NCBI RefSeq assembly: GCF_020382885.2
Contig: NC_058504.1
Coordinates: forward strand, 12,597,019-12,661,018
DNA: 64,000 bases
Reading direction: 5' to 3'
Origin: Scatophagus argus
Lineage: Eukaryota > Chordata > Actinopteri > Scatophagidae
Part shown: positions 24,524-35,493 of the stretch, one piece after another
Layout of the letters: the number at the start of each line of letters is the position of its first letter
How positions within the stretch are numbered: the stretch's first letter is position 1
Program-made: the position numbers and the translations under genes
The notes under the pieces: generated by a model
What the model saw: only the letters and a program-made list of their open reading frames with translations
Told to the model about the DNA's origin: nothing
Databases searched by the model: none

Positions 24524-25346
24524 ACCTTCCTCATTCGGTCGTTAAAATAAGACAAAAAAATAAACGCTGTGTTGGTCTTTTAGTCTGTATTCTAAGACTT
24601 AAATTACAGGAGTTAAAGACAGATTCATGAATGTTAACACTGACTTAATATTAGACCTAAAACGTTAACCACACATGGTGAGGCGGACTCAGAAAACGGC
24701 GCTGTGTTTGAACCAGCTGAGGATAATTCAGGATTGAAAGAATTAAAAAGTGAAAGTGAAAAACATATGAGAGACTGGACAAAACGCTTAATTGAGAACT
24801 AATTCTGTGGTAACTTTATTCACGCCAAGAATAATTTAACAAAACGTTTTACGACTATTAAACCATATCCTATGAGGAACATGTTTTCTGCTGGCAAATA
24901 TCAATTCGAAGCAAGATCCTGGTAACTCATGATTCTGTTATATTCTCATCGAATTTATCCCACTGCTGAAAATCCACAAATAGCAACTTAAGAGAAGAAA
25001 CAAAATGAGCTGAAAATTAAGACCAGAAAGTATATTGTCAAAAAAATCATATTTAGACGGTATCTGTCAGTAACAAGACCGGAAAAGTATCAACCACGAC
25101 ATGGGGGAAAAGAGCGAAAGATGATAGGAATCAGCGAAACACAAACACAAAGTAAAAAGTACCATAATGATGGAAGGCAAACGGCACGTAAAAATTCAGG
25201 GACGTCGCTTATAAATACAGAAATCACTAGAGAAAATAATATTCATATAATTTCCACATGCTCAAAACACAGTCACGTGCTACAGGCAAACAGACAAGGA
25301 AAAGAAAATCAAAAAAGCATTCAAAAACAATTTAAACGAATCCTAC
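24524..25346. other. Spacer, duplicate of 12699-13521
   Basis: No gene or promoter core seen. Confidence 0.5.
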
Positions 25347-27731
25347 CTCTGCAGACGCCTCTAAATCGTCAAAAGGGTCAACAAAGTCACTTGGACTTTT
25401 CCTCAGAGTCTGCTCAGCAGGCAGCGTGCTGTCATTGTAAGACGTCACAAATTTAAAGTCACTGGTTCTTGATCCTGTCGTCAGATATGCGTCATAATTG
25501 TACGCACTGCGCAAAGTTCCTGTGCCGTCAACATCTGCGTAATTAGGAGGGAGATAAGCGCCGGGGATGGCGACTGCTCCATCAAACAACAGTCTGGGCT
25601 TTCTCCTGCGACAAAACCTCACACCGAGGATGATGATGATGAACGTCAGAAAAAACGTGGACACACACACCAGAGCGATAATAAGGTAAGACGTCAGTTT
25701 GGAATTCTTCTCCTCGTAAGAAATATCCTTCAGTTCGGGCACCTCAGCCAAGTTGTCAGAAATCAGTAAATACATGGAACAGGTGGCAGACAGAGAGGGC
25801 TGGCCGTTATCTTTCACTGCCACAATAAGGTTCTGTTTCATGCTGTCAGATTCAGAAATGTCCCGCTGTGTCCTGATCTCTCCGCTGTGGACACCAATAG
25901 TGAAAAGTCCCGGATCAGTGGACTTCACTATATGATAGGACAGCCAGGCGTTCTGGCCGGAGTCCGCGTCCACCGCGATCACTTTGGACACCACAGAGCC
26001 TCCGTGGGCAGCTTTGGGGACCAGTTCCGTCATGAACGAGTTGCCCTCCGGGGCGGGGTACAGGATCTGAGGACAGTTGTCATTCACATCCGATATGAAC
26101 ACACTGACGGTCACGTTGCTGCTCAGCGGAGGAGAACCGTTGTCTCGGGCCATCACGTGGACTTTAAAACTCCTCAACTGCTCATAATCAAACGACCTCA
26201 CAGCGTGGATCACCCCCGTGTCTCCGTTCACAGACACGTAGGAGGACACCGGGGCACCGTTCACCTCACCGGCTAACAGAGAATAAATCACTGTACCGTT
26301 CTGTCTCCAGTCGGGGTCTCGAGCACTCACGGAACATAAAGTGGAGCCTGGTTTGTTATTTTCACTCGCATATGCGCTGTACGACTGCTCCTCAAACACA
26401 GGTGGGTTGTCGTTGATGTCTGCTACAGATAACTGAACAGTTTTAGACGAGGACAGAGGTGGAGAGCCCTCGTCAGTGGCACTGATTGTAATGTTGTAAT
26501 CAGACACCACTTCACGGTCCAGCTGTCCTGTGCTCACCAGAGAATAATAGTTTTTAATGGAAGGAACCAACTTAAAAGGGACGTTTTGCTGAATGGAGCA
26601 GCGGACCTGTCCGTTGGTCTCAGAGTCTCTGTCCTGTACGTTAATGATGCCCACCTCTGTACCAGGTGACACGTTCTCAGGTATGGGGTCAGTCAGTGAT
26701 TTCAGATAGATCATGGGAGCGTTGTCATTCACATCAGTAACATCTATTATAACTTTGGCATACGAAGTTAACCCCAAACCATCTTTAGCCTTCACTCTCA
26801 TCTCAAAGGAACTCCTTTCCTCAAAGTCAATCACTCCTGTTACTCTAATTACTCCCGTTTTAGGATCAATAGAGAAAACATTTACGTCGTCATCAGACAC
26901 GTGGCCAAAATGATACGTCACATCTCCATTCACTCCTTCATCTGCGTCTGTAGCACTAACATGAATCACTGTGGTATCTACAGGAGAGTTTTCTGGCAGA
27001 CTGGCCTTATAAACGGCCTGGCTGAACACTGGGGCGTTATCATTAGCATCCAGCACAGTAACGTGTATGACCACAGTACCTGATCTCTGAGGAGAGCCGC
27101 CATCTAAAGCTGTCAGGAGCAAATTAAGCTCTTTCTGTTTCTCTCGATCCAGTTTATTTTCCAGTACGAGTTCAACCTTGTTGCTGTCAACAGCGAGAAT
27201 AAAGTTGTCGTTCTTCTGAAGGTTGTACCTTTGAACCGCATTTTGACCAATATCTGCGTCATGGGCCTCCTCGATGGAGAAGCGATTACCCTTTTCTGCC
27301 GACTCCCTTATTTCCATTTCAATCAAGTTGTCGTTGAATTGCGGCGAGTTGTCGTTGACATCTTGAATATGAAGACTTAATCGATGAAGCTCCAATGGAT
27401 TTTCTAACACCAGATCTACCTTCACAACACACGACGGTTTCTTGCCGCACAGGCTTTCTCTGTCTGTTCTCTCCGATGTGATCAAATCCCCCGTTCTCAG
27501 ATTAATGTCACAGTAACGCTTCTGAGCTCCCTCAAAATCAACACGGGCCTTTCGGGAGGACAAAGTCCTCACATCAAGACCGAGATCTTTGGCGATATTT
27601 CCAATGACAGAGTCGCGTTTCATCTCTTCTGGGACAGAATAACTCAGGTCTCCATTAACGAGGTGCAGCCTTACAATAAAGAAAACGAAGCAAAAGATCG
27701 GACGGAGCGCTGAGAATCCTTTGTCTCCCAT
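25347..27731 (-). CDS. pcdhg: Gamma-type protocadherin variable exon (exon 'H', duplicate of E)
   Basis: 795 codons, ATG at 27729-27731, donor GAG|GTAGGA at 25345-25347. The protein is identical to the exon at 13522-15906 ([31 protein letters not shown]). Six EC repeats, membrane helix and gamma-type tail are intact. The promoter and NRSE are duplicated with it. It makes the same isoform from a second promoter. Confidence 0.94.
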
Positions 27732-27911
27732 CCTGACACAAAAAGGCTCCTCAGCTCATACAATTTATGTTTCCCAAGACGGAAAAAAACAGAAGCCCGG
27801 CAAAAGTACTTGATAATCCAACACTTCTCAGAATTGTGCACGATGAAATAGCTCAGAAATGGAACCGTTTCTCTATAAAACTCTGAAATTGAGACCGAGG
27901 TAGTACGAACA

Positions 27912-27965
27912 GCAGTGGGTGGAGAATGTCCGTTTTCTGTCAGCCAACAGCGACACCATGAGCCC
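27912..27965 (-). promoter_or_regulatory. Variable-exon promoter: CSE plus CCACCC box
   Basis: Duplicate of 16087-16140, with the CGCT core at 27949-27952 and the CCACCC box at 27917-27922. Confidence 0.85.
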
Positions 27966-28401
27966 ACTTTTTAAACTTTCACATACAAATGTAAAAACCA
28001 TGTTCAAAAGAAACATGCTTCACAAATGCCCCAAAATGTCAAAGCACATCCCTCACATTCACATTAACTGTGCATGTGTCCTATTTTCATTTTCATTTAT
28101 TTATTTGTTTTTAACTGTTCTTAAAATACATTCGAAATCTCGTCATTGTAATTGGTTAAGGTGTGGTCAAGTTCAGCCCAGCACAGGTGAGCCTAATGAT
28201 ATTTGGATTCTGTTACTTTATCTTTCTAAAAGTTACAAAAGGGAGACGGTTACAGATCAACAACATCAATGGCATTTTTATTATTAGTATGAATCGTATA
28301 AGTATTACTCGTATTATTATTCTGATTAAAAATCTGAATAGCATGAATGAGGATAAGGAGACATCTGTCTTTGCATCTGTACCTGAGTGACTGAGGAGCA
28401 T

Positions 28402-28422
28402 TTCAGCACCATGGACAGATAC
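28402..28422 (+). promoter_or_regulatory. NRSE/RE1-like site
   Basis: Duplicate of 16577-16597, both half-sites intact, 671 bp upstream of the ATG at 27731. Confidence 0.75.
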
Positions 28423-29266
28423 AACATCAGACATGACAGGATTGACAGGACAGAAACAGAACGCTGTTTCATTCTCTGAGTTTTCTCATGCACAGCTAAC
28501 GACAGAGACAGTTTAACAAAATAATAATAATAATGATAATAATACTGACATACTCAGAAATCTAAACTGCAGTCCACCTAGTTAGAACTCGGACCTATGC
28601 CTGTATAACCGACGATTAGCGACACATGCTGATGACGGAAAAAGTAGACTGCTGCGAACACTGGAAAAGTTTAATACGTCGAAGAAGGCTCGATTTTAGC
28701 AACGTAAGTCTGTAACTACCTCTTTCATAACTATATATTTTGTTGATAAAAATTGTGACTAACTACACACGTGGCCATAAGGCCCAGGTTGTCTGCTGGA
28801 AAAGATCATAGTGAAGAAATTCTTTCATTTTTGTTTTGTATGCAGCTAATACCTTCCATATGCTAAAATAGCAACTTCATGAAAAAAAACTGTCATACAT
28901 AATTTATTTTGTCAAGGAATCACTGACAAATTTCATCTTTCTGACATAAAACCAGGGGGGAGGAAACACAAAACCTGCACGTCTTGACAAGAAGTTGAAT
29001 TAAGAAACACATGTATCACTAAAAGGAGGTGAAATGAGCCTCACTGTTTTGAAAGAAAATGCAAAATATGCAAACATTCACTGAGGAAATCTGCGAAGGA
29101 AAAGGCGACCAAAAGAGGAGGTCTCTCTTGTGCAAACAGTTCACTTTAACAACCGCAAAAAGTGAAAATTTTGAAAACACCAAAACAAGCTGCAACCAAA
29201 CATAAGGACTCGATAAACAAGTCAAAAAAGCATCGTGATCAGTGAAGCACGTTAAAGGGATCCTAC
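28423..29266. other. Spacer, duplicate of 16598-17441
   Basis: No gene seen. It has the same ATA/AAT microrepeat as copy 1. Confidence 0.5.
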
Positions 29267-31651
29267 CTCTGCAGACGCCTCTAAATCTTCAAAAGGATCA
29301 GCAAAGTCACTTGGACTTTTCCTCAGAGTCTGCTCAGCAGGCAGCGTGCTGTCATTGTAAGACGTCACAAACTTAAAGTCACTGGTTCTTGATCCTGTCG
29401 TCAGATATGCGTCATAATTGTACGCACTGCGCAAAGTTCCTGTGCCGTCAACATCTGCGTAATTAGGAGGGAGATAAGCGCCGGGGATGGCGACTGCTCC
29501 ATCAAACAACAGTCTGGGCTTTCTCCTGCGACAAAACCTCACACCCAGGATGATGATGATGAACGTCAGAAAAAACGTGGACACACACACCAGAGCGATA
29601 ATAAGGTAAGACGTCAGTTTGGAATTCTTCTCCTCGTAAGAAATATCCTTCAGTTCGGGCACCTCAGCCAAGTTGTCAGAAATCAGTAAATACATGGAAC
29701 AGGTGGCAGACAGAGAGGGCTGGCCGTTATCTTTCACCGCCACAATAAGGTTCTGTTTCATGCTGTCAGATTCAGAAATGTCCCGCTGAGTCCTGATCTC
29801 TCCGCTGTGGACACCAATAGTGAAAAGTCCCGGATCAGTGGACTTCACGATATGATAGGACAGCCAGGCGTTCTGGCCGGAGTCCGCGTCCACCGCGATC
29901 ACTTTGGACACCACAGAGCCTCCGTGGGCAGCTTTGGGGACCAGCTCGGTCATGAACGAGTTGCCCTCCGGGGCGGGGTACAGGATCTGAGGACAGTTGT
30001 CATTCACATCCGATATGAACACACTGACGGTCACGTTGCTGCTCAGCGGAGGAGAACCGTTGTCTCGGGCCATCACGTGGACTTTAAAACTCCTCAACTG
30101 CTCATAATCAAACGACCTCACAGCGTGGATCACCCCCGTGTCTCCGTTCACAGACACGTAGGAGGACACCGGGGCACCGTTCACCTCACCGGCCAACAGA
30201 GAATAAATCACTGTACCGTTCTGTCTCCAGTCGGGGTCTCGAGCACTCACGGAACATAAAGTGGAGCCAGGTTTGTTATTTTCACTCACATATGCGCTGT
30301 ACGACTGCTCCTCAAACACAGGTGGGTTGTCGTTGATGTCTGCTACAGATAACTGAACAGTTTTAGACGAGGACAGAGGTGGAGAGCCCTCGTCGGTGGC
30401 ACTGATTGTAATGTTGTAATCAGACACCACTTCACGGTCCAGCTGTCCTGTGCTCACCAGAGAATAATAGTTTTTAATAGAAGGAACCAACTTAAAAGGC
30501 ACGTTTTGCTGAATGGAGCAGCGGACCTGTCCGTTGGTCTCAGAGTCTCTGTCCTGCACGTTAATGATGCCCACCTCTGTACCAGGTGACACGTTCTCAG
30601 GTATGGGGTCAGTCAGTGATTTCAGATAGATCACGGGAGCGTTGTCATTCACATCAGTAACATCTATTATAACATTAGCATACGAAGTTAACCCTAAACC
30701 ATCTTTAGCTTCCACTTTAATTTCAAAGGAACTCCTTTCCTCAAAGTCAATCACTCGTGTTACTCTAATTTCTCCCGTTTTTGGATCAATAGAGAAAAAA
30801 TTAACTTCTTCATCAGACACGTGGCCAAAGTCATACGTCACAGCTCCATTAATTCCTTCGTCTGCATCAGTCGCACTGACAGTGACCACTACAGTATCTG
30901 CAGGAGAGTTTTCTGGCAGACTGGCCTTATAAACGGCCTGGCTGAACACTGGGGCGTTATCATTAGCATCCAGCACAGTAACGTGTATGACCACAGTACC
31001 TGATCTCTGAGGAGAGCCGCCATCTAAAGCTGTCAGGAGCAAATTAAGCTCTTTCTGTTTCTCTCGATCCAGTTTCTGTTCCAGTACGAGTTCAACCTTG
31101 TTGCTGTCAACAGCGAGAATAAAGTTGTCGTTCTTCTGAAGGTTGTACCTTTGAACCGCATTTTGACCAATATCTGCGTCATGGGCCTCCTCGATGGAGA
31201 AGCGATTACCCTTTTCAGCTGACTCGCTTATTTCCATTTCAATCAAATTTTTTTTGAATTTTGGCGAGTTGTCGTTGACATCTTGAATATGAAGACTTAA
31301 TCGATGAAGCTCCAATGGATTTTCTAACACCAGATCTACCTTCACAACGCACGACGGTTTCTTGCCGCACAGGCTTTCTCTGTCTGTTCTCTCCGATGTG
31401 ATCAAATCCCCCGTTCTCAGATTAATGTCACAGTAACGCTTCTGAGCTCCCTCAAAATCAACACGGGCCTTTCGGGAGGACAAAGTCCTCACATCAAGAC
31501 CGAGGTCTTTGGCGATATTTCCAATGACAGAATCGCGTTTCATCTCTTCTGGGACAGAATAACTCAGGTCTCCATTAACGAGGTGCAGCGCTACAATAAT
31601 GGAAGCGAAGATGACGATCGGACGGAGCGCTGAGAATCCTTTGTTTCCCAT
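29267..31651 (-). CDS. pcdhg: Gamma-type protocadherin variable exon, first of the gamma array (exon 'I')
   Basis: 795 codons from the ATG at 31649-31651 ([18 protein letters not shown]) to the donor GAG|GTAGGA at 29265-29267. In-frame ATGs 6 and 12 codons upstream (MFFSSK, MVRAVD) are possible but would bury the signal peptide. It is the 5'-most gamma exon, nearest the alpha constant exons. Private 5' features: KFKKNL after the EC1-EC2 linker, EQKLDRE, and [20 protein letters not shown] at the start of EC3, which recalls the exon at 1908-4298. From FGHVSD onward it is identical to chimera F. It is the likely donor of that exon's 3' half. Confidence 0.96.
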
Positions 31652-31822
31652 CTTCGAGGAAAAAAACATGTCCACGGCTCTGACCAATTACTGTAGAGAC
31701 CCTCAAAAAATATACTTCCGAAACAGAGTCAATCATCCAACATTTTAGTCAGCGAATACAGTGAAAATTCTCGTGGAATGGTAGCTTTCCTCTGAGAATT
31801 AACGACCGATTTTCATGCAGTC

Positions 31823-31880
31823 ACAGTGGGTGGAGATGTCAGTGCTGCTTTTGCGCTGACCTATAGCGGCACCATGAGTC
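31823..31880 (-). promoter_or_regulatory. Variable-exon promoter: CSE plus CCACCC box
   Basis: The minus strand carries CATGGTGCCGCTATAGGTCA (core 31865-31868) with the CCACCC box at 31828-31833. Spacing is 37 bp. The core has GCCGCTATA where C to H have GTCGCTGTT. It lies 170-230 bp upstream of the ATG at 31651. Confidence 0.75.
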
Positions 31881-32045
31881 GCTTTTCACTCATGGCATGC
31901 AAAGTCCAAATCCGCCCCGTCTTCACCCACTTTCACTGAGTCACAAGTAAAATATAAATACTACAACCTTGTGTAATTTTCAAAATATCCAAATGTGTAC
32001 ATTTTCATTACATTTCCACTGATAAATTGCCATAAAAATGCACCT

Positions 32046-32066
32046 TTCAACAGCATGGACAAACTG
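32046..32066 (+). promoter_or_regulatory. Weak NRSE/RE1-like site
   Basis: TTCAACAGCATGGACAAACT: 13 of 21 consensus positions over 21 bp, with GGACA kept and the left half degraded. Its place, 395 bp upstream of exon I, matches the placement of the other NRSEs. Confidence 0.4.
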
Positions 32067-32700
32067 CAGACGCACGTTCTACAATGTAAATCCAAACTAC
32101 TATTTAGATATACAATATCATCATCAGTACTTAAGTTCAGTTTCAGCAGGCAGACACATTAGAATTGATGCAATTAATACGGATATAATTTTACACTCAA
32201 TACTAAATTTGACCTAAACATGTATACAGGTGGGAATACATGTATACAGGAGGTGTAGTATATGTGGGCTGTAAACACTGTAACAAATACCTAAATACAA
32301 CACTAAATTCTCCAAGTTCTACATGCTAACTATATCACAATGACAAAACTGCTGTGGTTCCCTATGCAAAACCTTCCAGGCTTGTTAATGATGTGATCTC
32401 ATTGGTCAGCATGGAATAAATTAGCTGAAATGAAAACCAATTCAATTTTGAATTCAATCCAGATATACCTTGGACTGCTAGTGTGATATTTTTAAAAACA
32501 GATTATACACAACATGTTTGCAGTAATAAGCTTTATGATCTTGTTTTAAATAAGATATTTTTGTATTGCTATAAGTCTTCAAGGACAGATTTATAATGAA
32601 ACGGGCATAGCTCACTTGAAGCTCTATTTTTTCCACAAACTGTGGTTAATACATCACTGAAGGAAGAATTAAATGATTACATTATGATCTCTATCACTAT

Positions 32701-32742
32701 TAGCAGCAGTAGTAGTACTAGTAGTAGTAGCGGCAGCAACAG
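32701..32742. repeat. AGT/AGC trinucleotide microsatellite
   Basis: Imperfect run of agcagcagtagtagtactag type triplets, with no coding frame assigned. Confidence 0.7.
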
Positions 32743-32808
32743 CAAACATGTCACAAATTCAGAAAATAAGGTAAAATAGAGTAAGACGTTTCCATTTGCA
32801 CTGGTTGC

Positions 32809-32829
32809 TTCAGGACCATGGACAGAGAC
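32809..32829 (+). promoter_or_regulatory. Orphan NRSE/RE1-like site
   Basis: TTCAGGACCATGGACAGAGA: 17 of 21 over 21 bp. The only core change is C to G at position 6. It is 1.16 kb upstream of exon I, and no variable exon of its own was found. Confidence 0.6.
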
Positions 32830-32983
32830 AACAGCATGATCACATAGCCTGGTAGTGGTTGTGCTACAAAATTAGGTTTTGGATTGGTGGTGGATTTACT
32901 TCTCTTACCAGCCAAAAAAAATATGTTCATCTACTGATGAGGGTTTTGATGTTCCCAGGATTACACAGTCTGTTATCCAGGTC

Positions 32984-32989
32984 TTTATT
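32984..32989 (-). terminator. Candidate polyadenylation signal (AATAAA) of the small minus-strand gene
   Basis: AATAAA on the minus strand, 141 bp past the stop codon at 33130-33132 of the candidate small gene. Confidence 0.35.
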
Positions 32990-33129
32990 TACTGCACTCT
33001 GTGTTCTGTCTTTGCAGATGGAGTGATGTTGAGTCAGCTGGGTCACTTGGTCTGGCATCTAGCTATGTCTCAGTCAGGCAACAGATGTTGCAATCACTCA
33101 CGTTTAACTGAAATGTTATCTTAACCCTG

Positions 33130-35493
33130 CTATTGTCCAAAGACCGGACATTTGCTTTCAGGAAATTTGGCAGGAGAAACTGCTGAGCCTGAGCTCTCAA
33201 TCTGTTCCAAAGTCAGTGTTTTCCCGAATGCTGCCACAACCCCACCCCTGAAAGAAACAAAATATTGAATATTTAATTACGAATTTGTTTCCACACCTTT
33301 CTCTTTCTGCTTATCATCTACAATGTGTTTATGCTGTAATTAGGGTAGTTAGCTGGGTAGAAGACACCGAGGATGTTAACTGTAATAATCCTACCGAAGG
33401 GTTAATGTAGTACAACAACTAAATTCTCTCTCTGTATTTCACCACGTTGTGCTGTCTCGCTGATTCTTAGTATACTGTACCACTGTAATTTCAGTGAAGA
33501 CTCATTTCAGTATGTAGCCTTTTTAAAAACTAGCCTCACTAATGGCATCACTAGCTTGCCTGGTATTGTACACACAGTTATCACTGTTTCAGTATGGTTA
33601 CTGCAAATGCTGTTTGGCAATCACAGAGTGTGGCATTCTACAATTCTTAAATGCTTTTAGTTATTAATATCTTTCTTGACCCCACTCCAAACACGCTGAC
33701 CCCACTCCAGTCACAAACTCTGGTTAAGTCTGAACTGATGTCCAAAAGAGCACTGCTGCACTGCTCAAATAAAATAATAACCAGACTTGAAACAATGGCA
33801 TCTGAACTCAGCCACAGCATCTTTCAGCTAGATTATCACATCACATAAGCATCTTCAATATCTCAATCAATCATTGTCCTATAATTGATGATGTGATATG
33901 TGGCCAAAAATGTAAAGACCATACTCAAATTTAAAGTAGTAAGACAGTCGGAGGAACCTCAAAAAACTGTCAGTAAAACACAGACCTGAACTCTTTCAGC
34001 ACCATGGAAAGCATCACACAGTTCAACGTGTGTTCTTAGTCTTTCTACTTAGTCCTCAACAACATCAGTATCTACAACTCTAGCTCCACGCCCCATGACT
34101 CCTTTTTTTTTTTTTAAACTTGCAGCCTACAGTTCCAGACAATGCTTTCTCAAGTTGCTATAATTAATGTTGAATGTCACAGTTCATCCATTTAGTCAAA
34201 ACACAGTTTCAGCACGAACAAGTTCGATTCCAGCAATATCAAGGTGATCACTAAGTTTTGTTAACATCATACTAACATCAATGTAACACTAGGCACTCAC
34301 ACTGGGTGGATATTAGCACAGTGGTCTTTCATTTGGTTGTAACAAGCACATAAAATGTTACGGTTCTTTTTCATTGTTATATAAAGGAGAAAACATCTTA
34401 CTTACCTGTATAGCAGTTCTGCACAATGAGCATGAGTTTTGTTAACATCATACTAACATCAATGTAACACTAGGCACTCACACTGGGTGGATATTAGCAC
34501 AGTGGTCTTTCATTTGGTTGTAACAAGCACATAAAATGTTACGGTTCTTTTTCATTGTTATATAAAGGAGAAAACATCTTACTTACCTGTATAGCAGTTC
34601 TGCACAATGAGCATGAGTTTTGTTAACATCATACTAACATCAATGTAACACTAGGCACTCACACTGGGTGGATATTAGCACAGTGGTCTTTCATTTGGTT
34701 GTAACAAGCACATAAAATGTTATGGTTCTTTTTACATTTTATATAAAGGAGAATACAACTTACTTACCTGTGTAGCAGTTTTGCACGATGAGCATGAGTT
34801 TTGTTAACATCATACTAACATTAATGTAACACTAGGCATTCACACTGGGTGGATATTAGCACAGTGGTCTTTCAATTGGTTGTAACAAGCACATATAATG
34901 TCGCGGTTCTTCTTACATGTCATATAACGGAGAATACAGCTTACTTACCCGTGAAGTAGTTTCGCACGATGAGCAGAGAAAAAATGTTCTTCATGTACGC
35001 CCAACATTATCCACAAAGCCCATGTTTCCTCTGAAGGAGTGGGGAAACCTAAAGAGAAAATACATCATCGTCAGATCTTTAGTATACTGTTCTTTCTTTC
35101 ATACGGAGCACTTTCCAAGTCACTGTAAAAAGTTGTTTCCCTTTCATCTGTTGGACGAAGAAAAGAAAAACAGAAGGAAAAGCGAACTAATATTAATAGA
35201 CCATATTTCTCAGATATTAAAGTCTCAACAACATAAGTGGTGGTTACATCAATGTCTTTGATGTACTTGCACCTAACAAACATTTAACAGAGTGTTCAAT
35301 GCTACCGTGAAAACGCTTATAAAGATGAGCAGCCAATTATCTCAGTGTTCGCTTTGTTCTCTATCCTGAACATGCAGGCGTTATTTTATGAGAAGTTGAA
35401 GAGTACAACTGTACCAACTTTGAGAGCGAACAAAGCTTCAATAAACATACATGGAACAACGACATTTAAATAAACTTACTTACCAGGTTTCAT
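33130..35493 (-). CDS. Candidate three-exon small gene (about 75 codons), unrecognised
   Basis: Three minus-strand blocks can be spliced into one open frame. Block 1 ends at 35484: ATG at 35491-35493 in context GCCATGA, then MKPG with donor CTG|GTAAGT. Block 2 is 34949-35048: acceptor TTTTCTCTTTAG|G with a CTGAC branch-like motif upstream, donor CGG|GTAAGT. Block 3 is 33130-33247: acceptor TTTGTTTCTTTCAG|G, ending at TAG. The phases match (10 + 100 + 118 nt), giving MKPGFPTPSEETWALW at the start and FPESKCPVFGQ at the end. A polyA signal follows at 32984. I recognise no domain. The last ~26 nt of block 2 lie in a 181-bp repeat array. All splice calls are inferred, and it could be a noncoding RNA or chance. 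Confidence 0.33.
33995..34015 (+). promoter_or_regulatory. Orphan NRSE/RE1-like site
   Basis: TTCAGCACCATGGAAAGCAT: 17 of 21 over 21 bp. The left half is perfect and the right half has GGAAAG for GGACAG. No variable exon lies downstream of it before exon I; it would sit in the second intron of the candidate small gene. Confidence 0.55.
34254..34975. repeat. Four tandem copies of a 181-bp repeat
   Basis: The unit begins agttttgttaacatcatact and recurs at 34254, 34435, 34616 and 34797. The first two copies are nearly identical, while the third and fourth have drifted. Each copy carries on the minus strand a CTATACAG|GTAAGTAAG-type splice donor, with exon ends at 34406, 34587, 34768 and 34949. 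The fourth copy overlaps the end of block 2 of the candidate small gene, so the array probably arose by duplication of that exon-intron edge. Confidence 0.9.

Larger units (their letters stand above)
19005..30829. repeat. 11,825-bp tandem segmental duplication, copy 2
   Basis: Second copy, directly abutting the first with no inserted bases. It contains the 5' part of exon F, full exons at 21319-23703 and 25347-27731, and the 3' part of the exon at 29267-31651. All paired translations, including antisense and spacer frames, are identical to copy 1. Confidence 0.93.

Noticed and set aside
34254-34975. CRISPR-like array reading of the four repeats
   Set aside because: Units are 181 bp with no unique spacers and the genome is a vertebrate.
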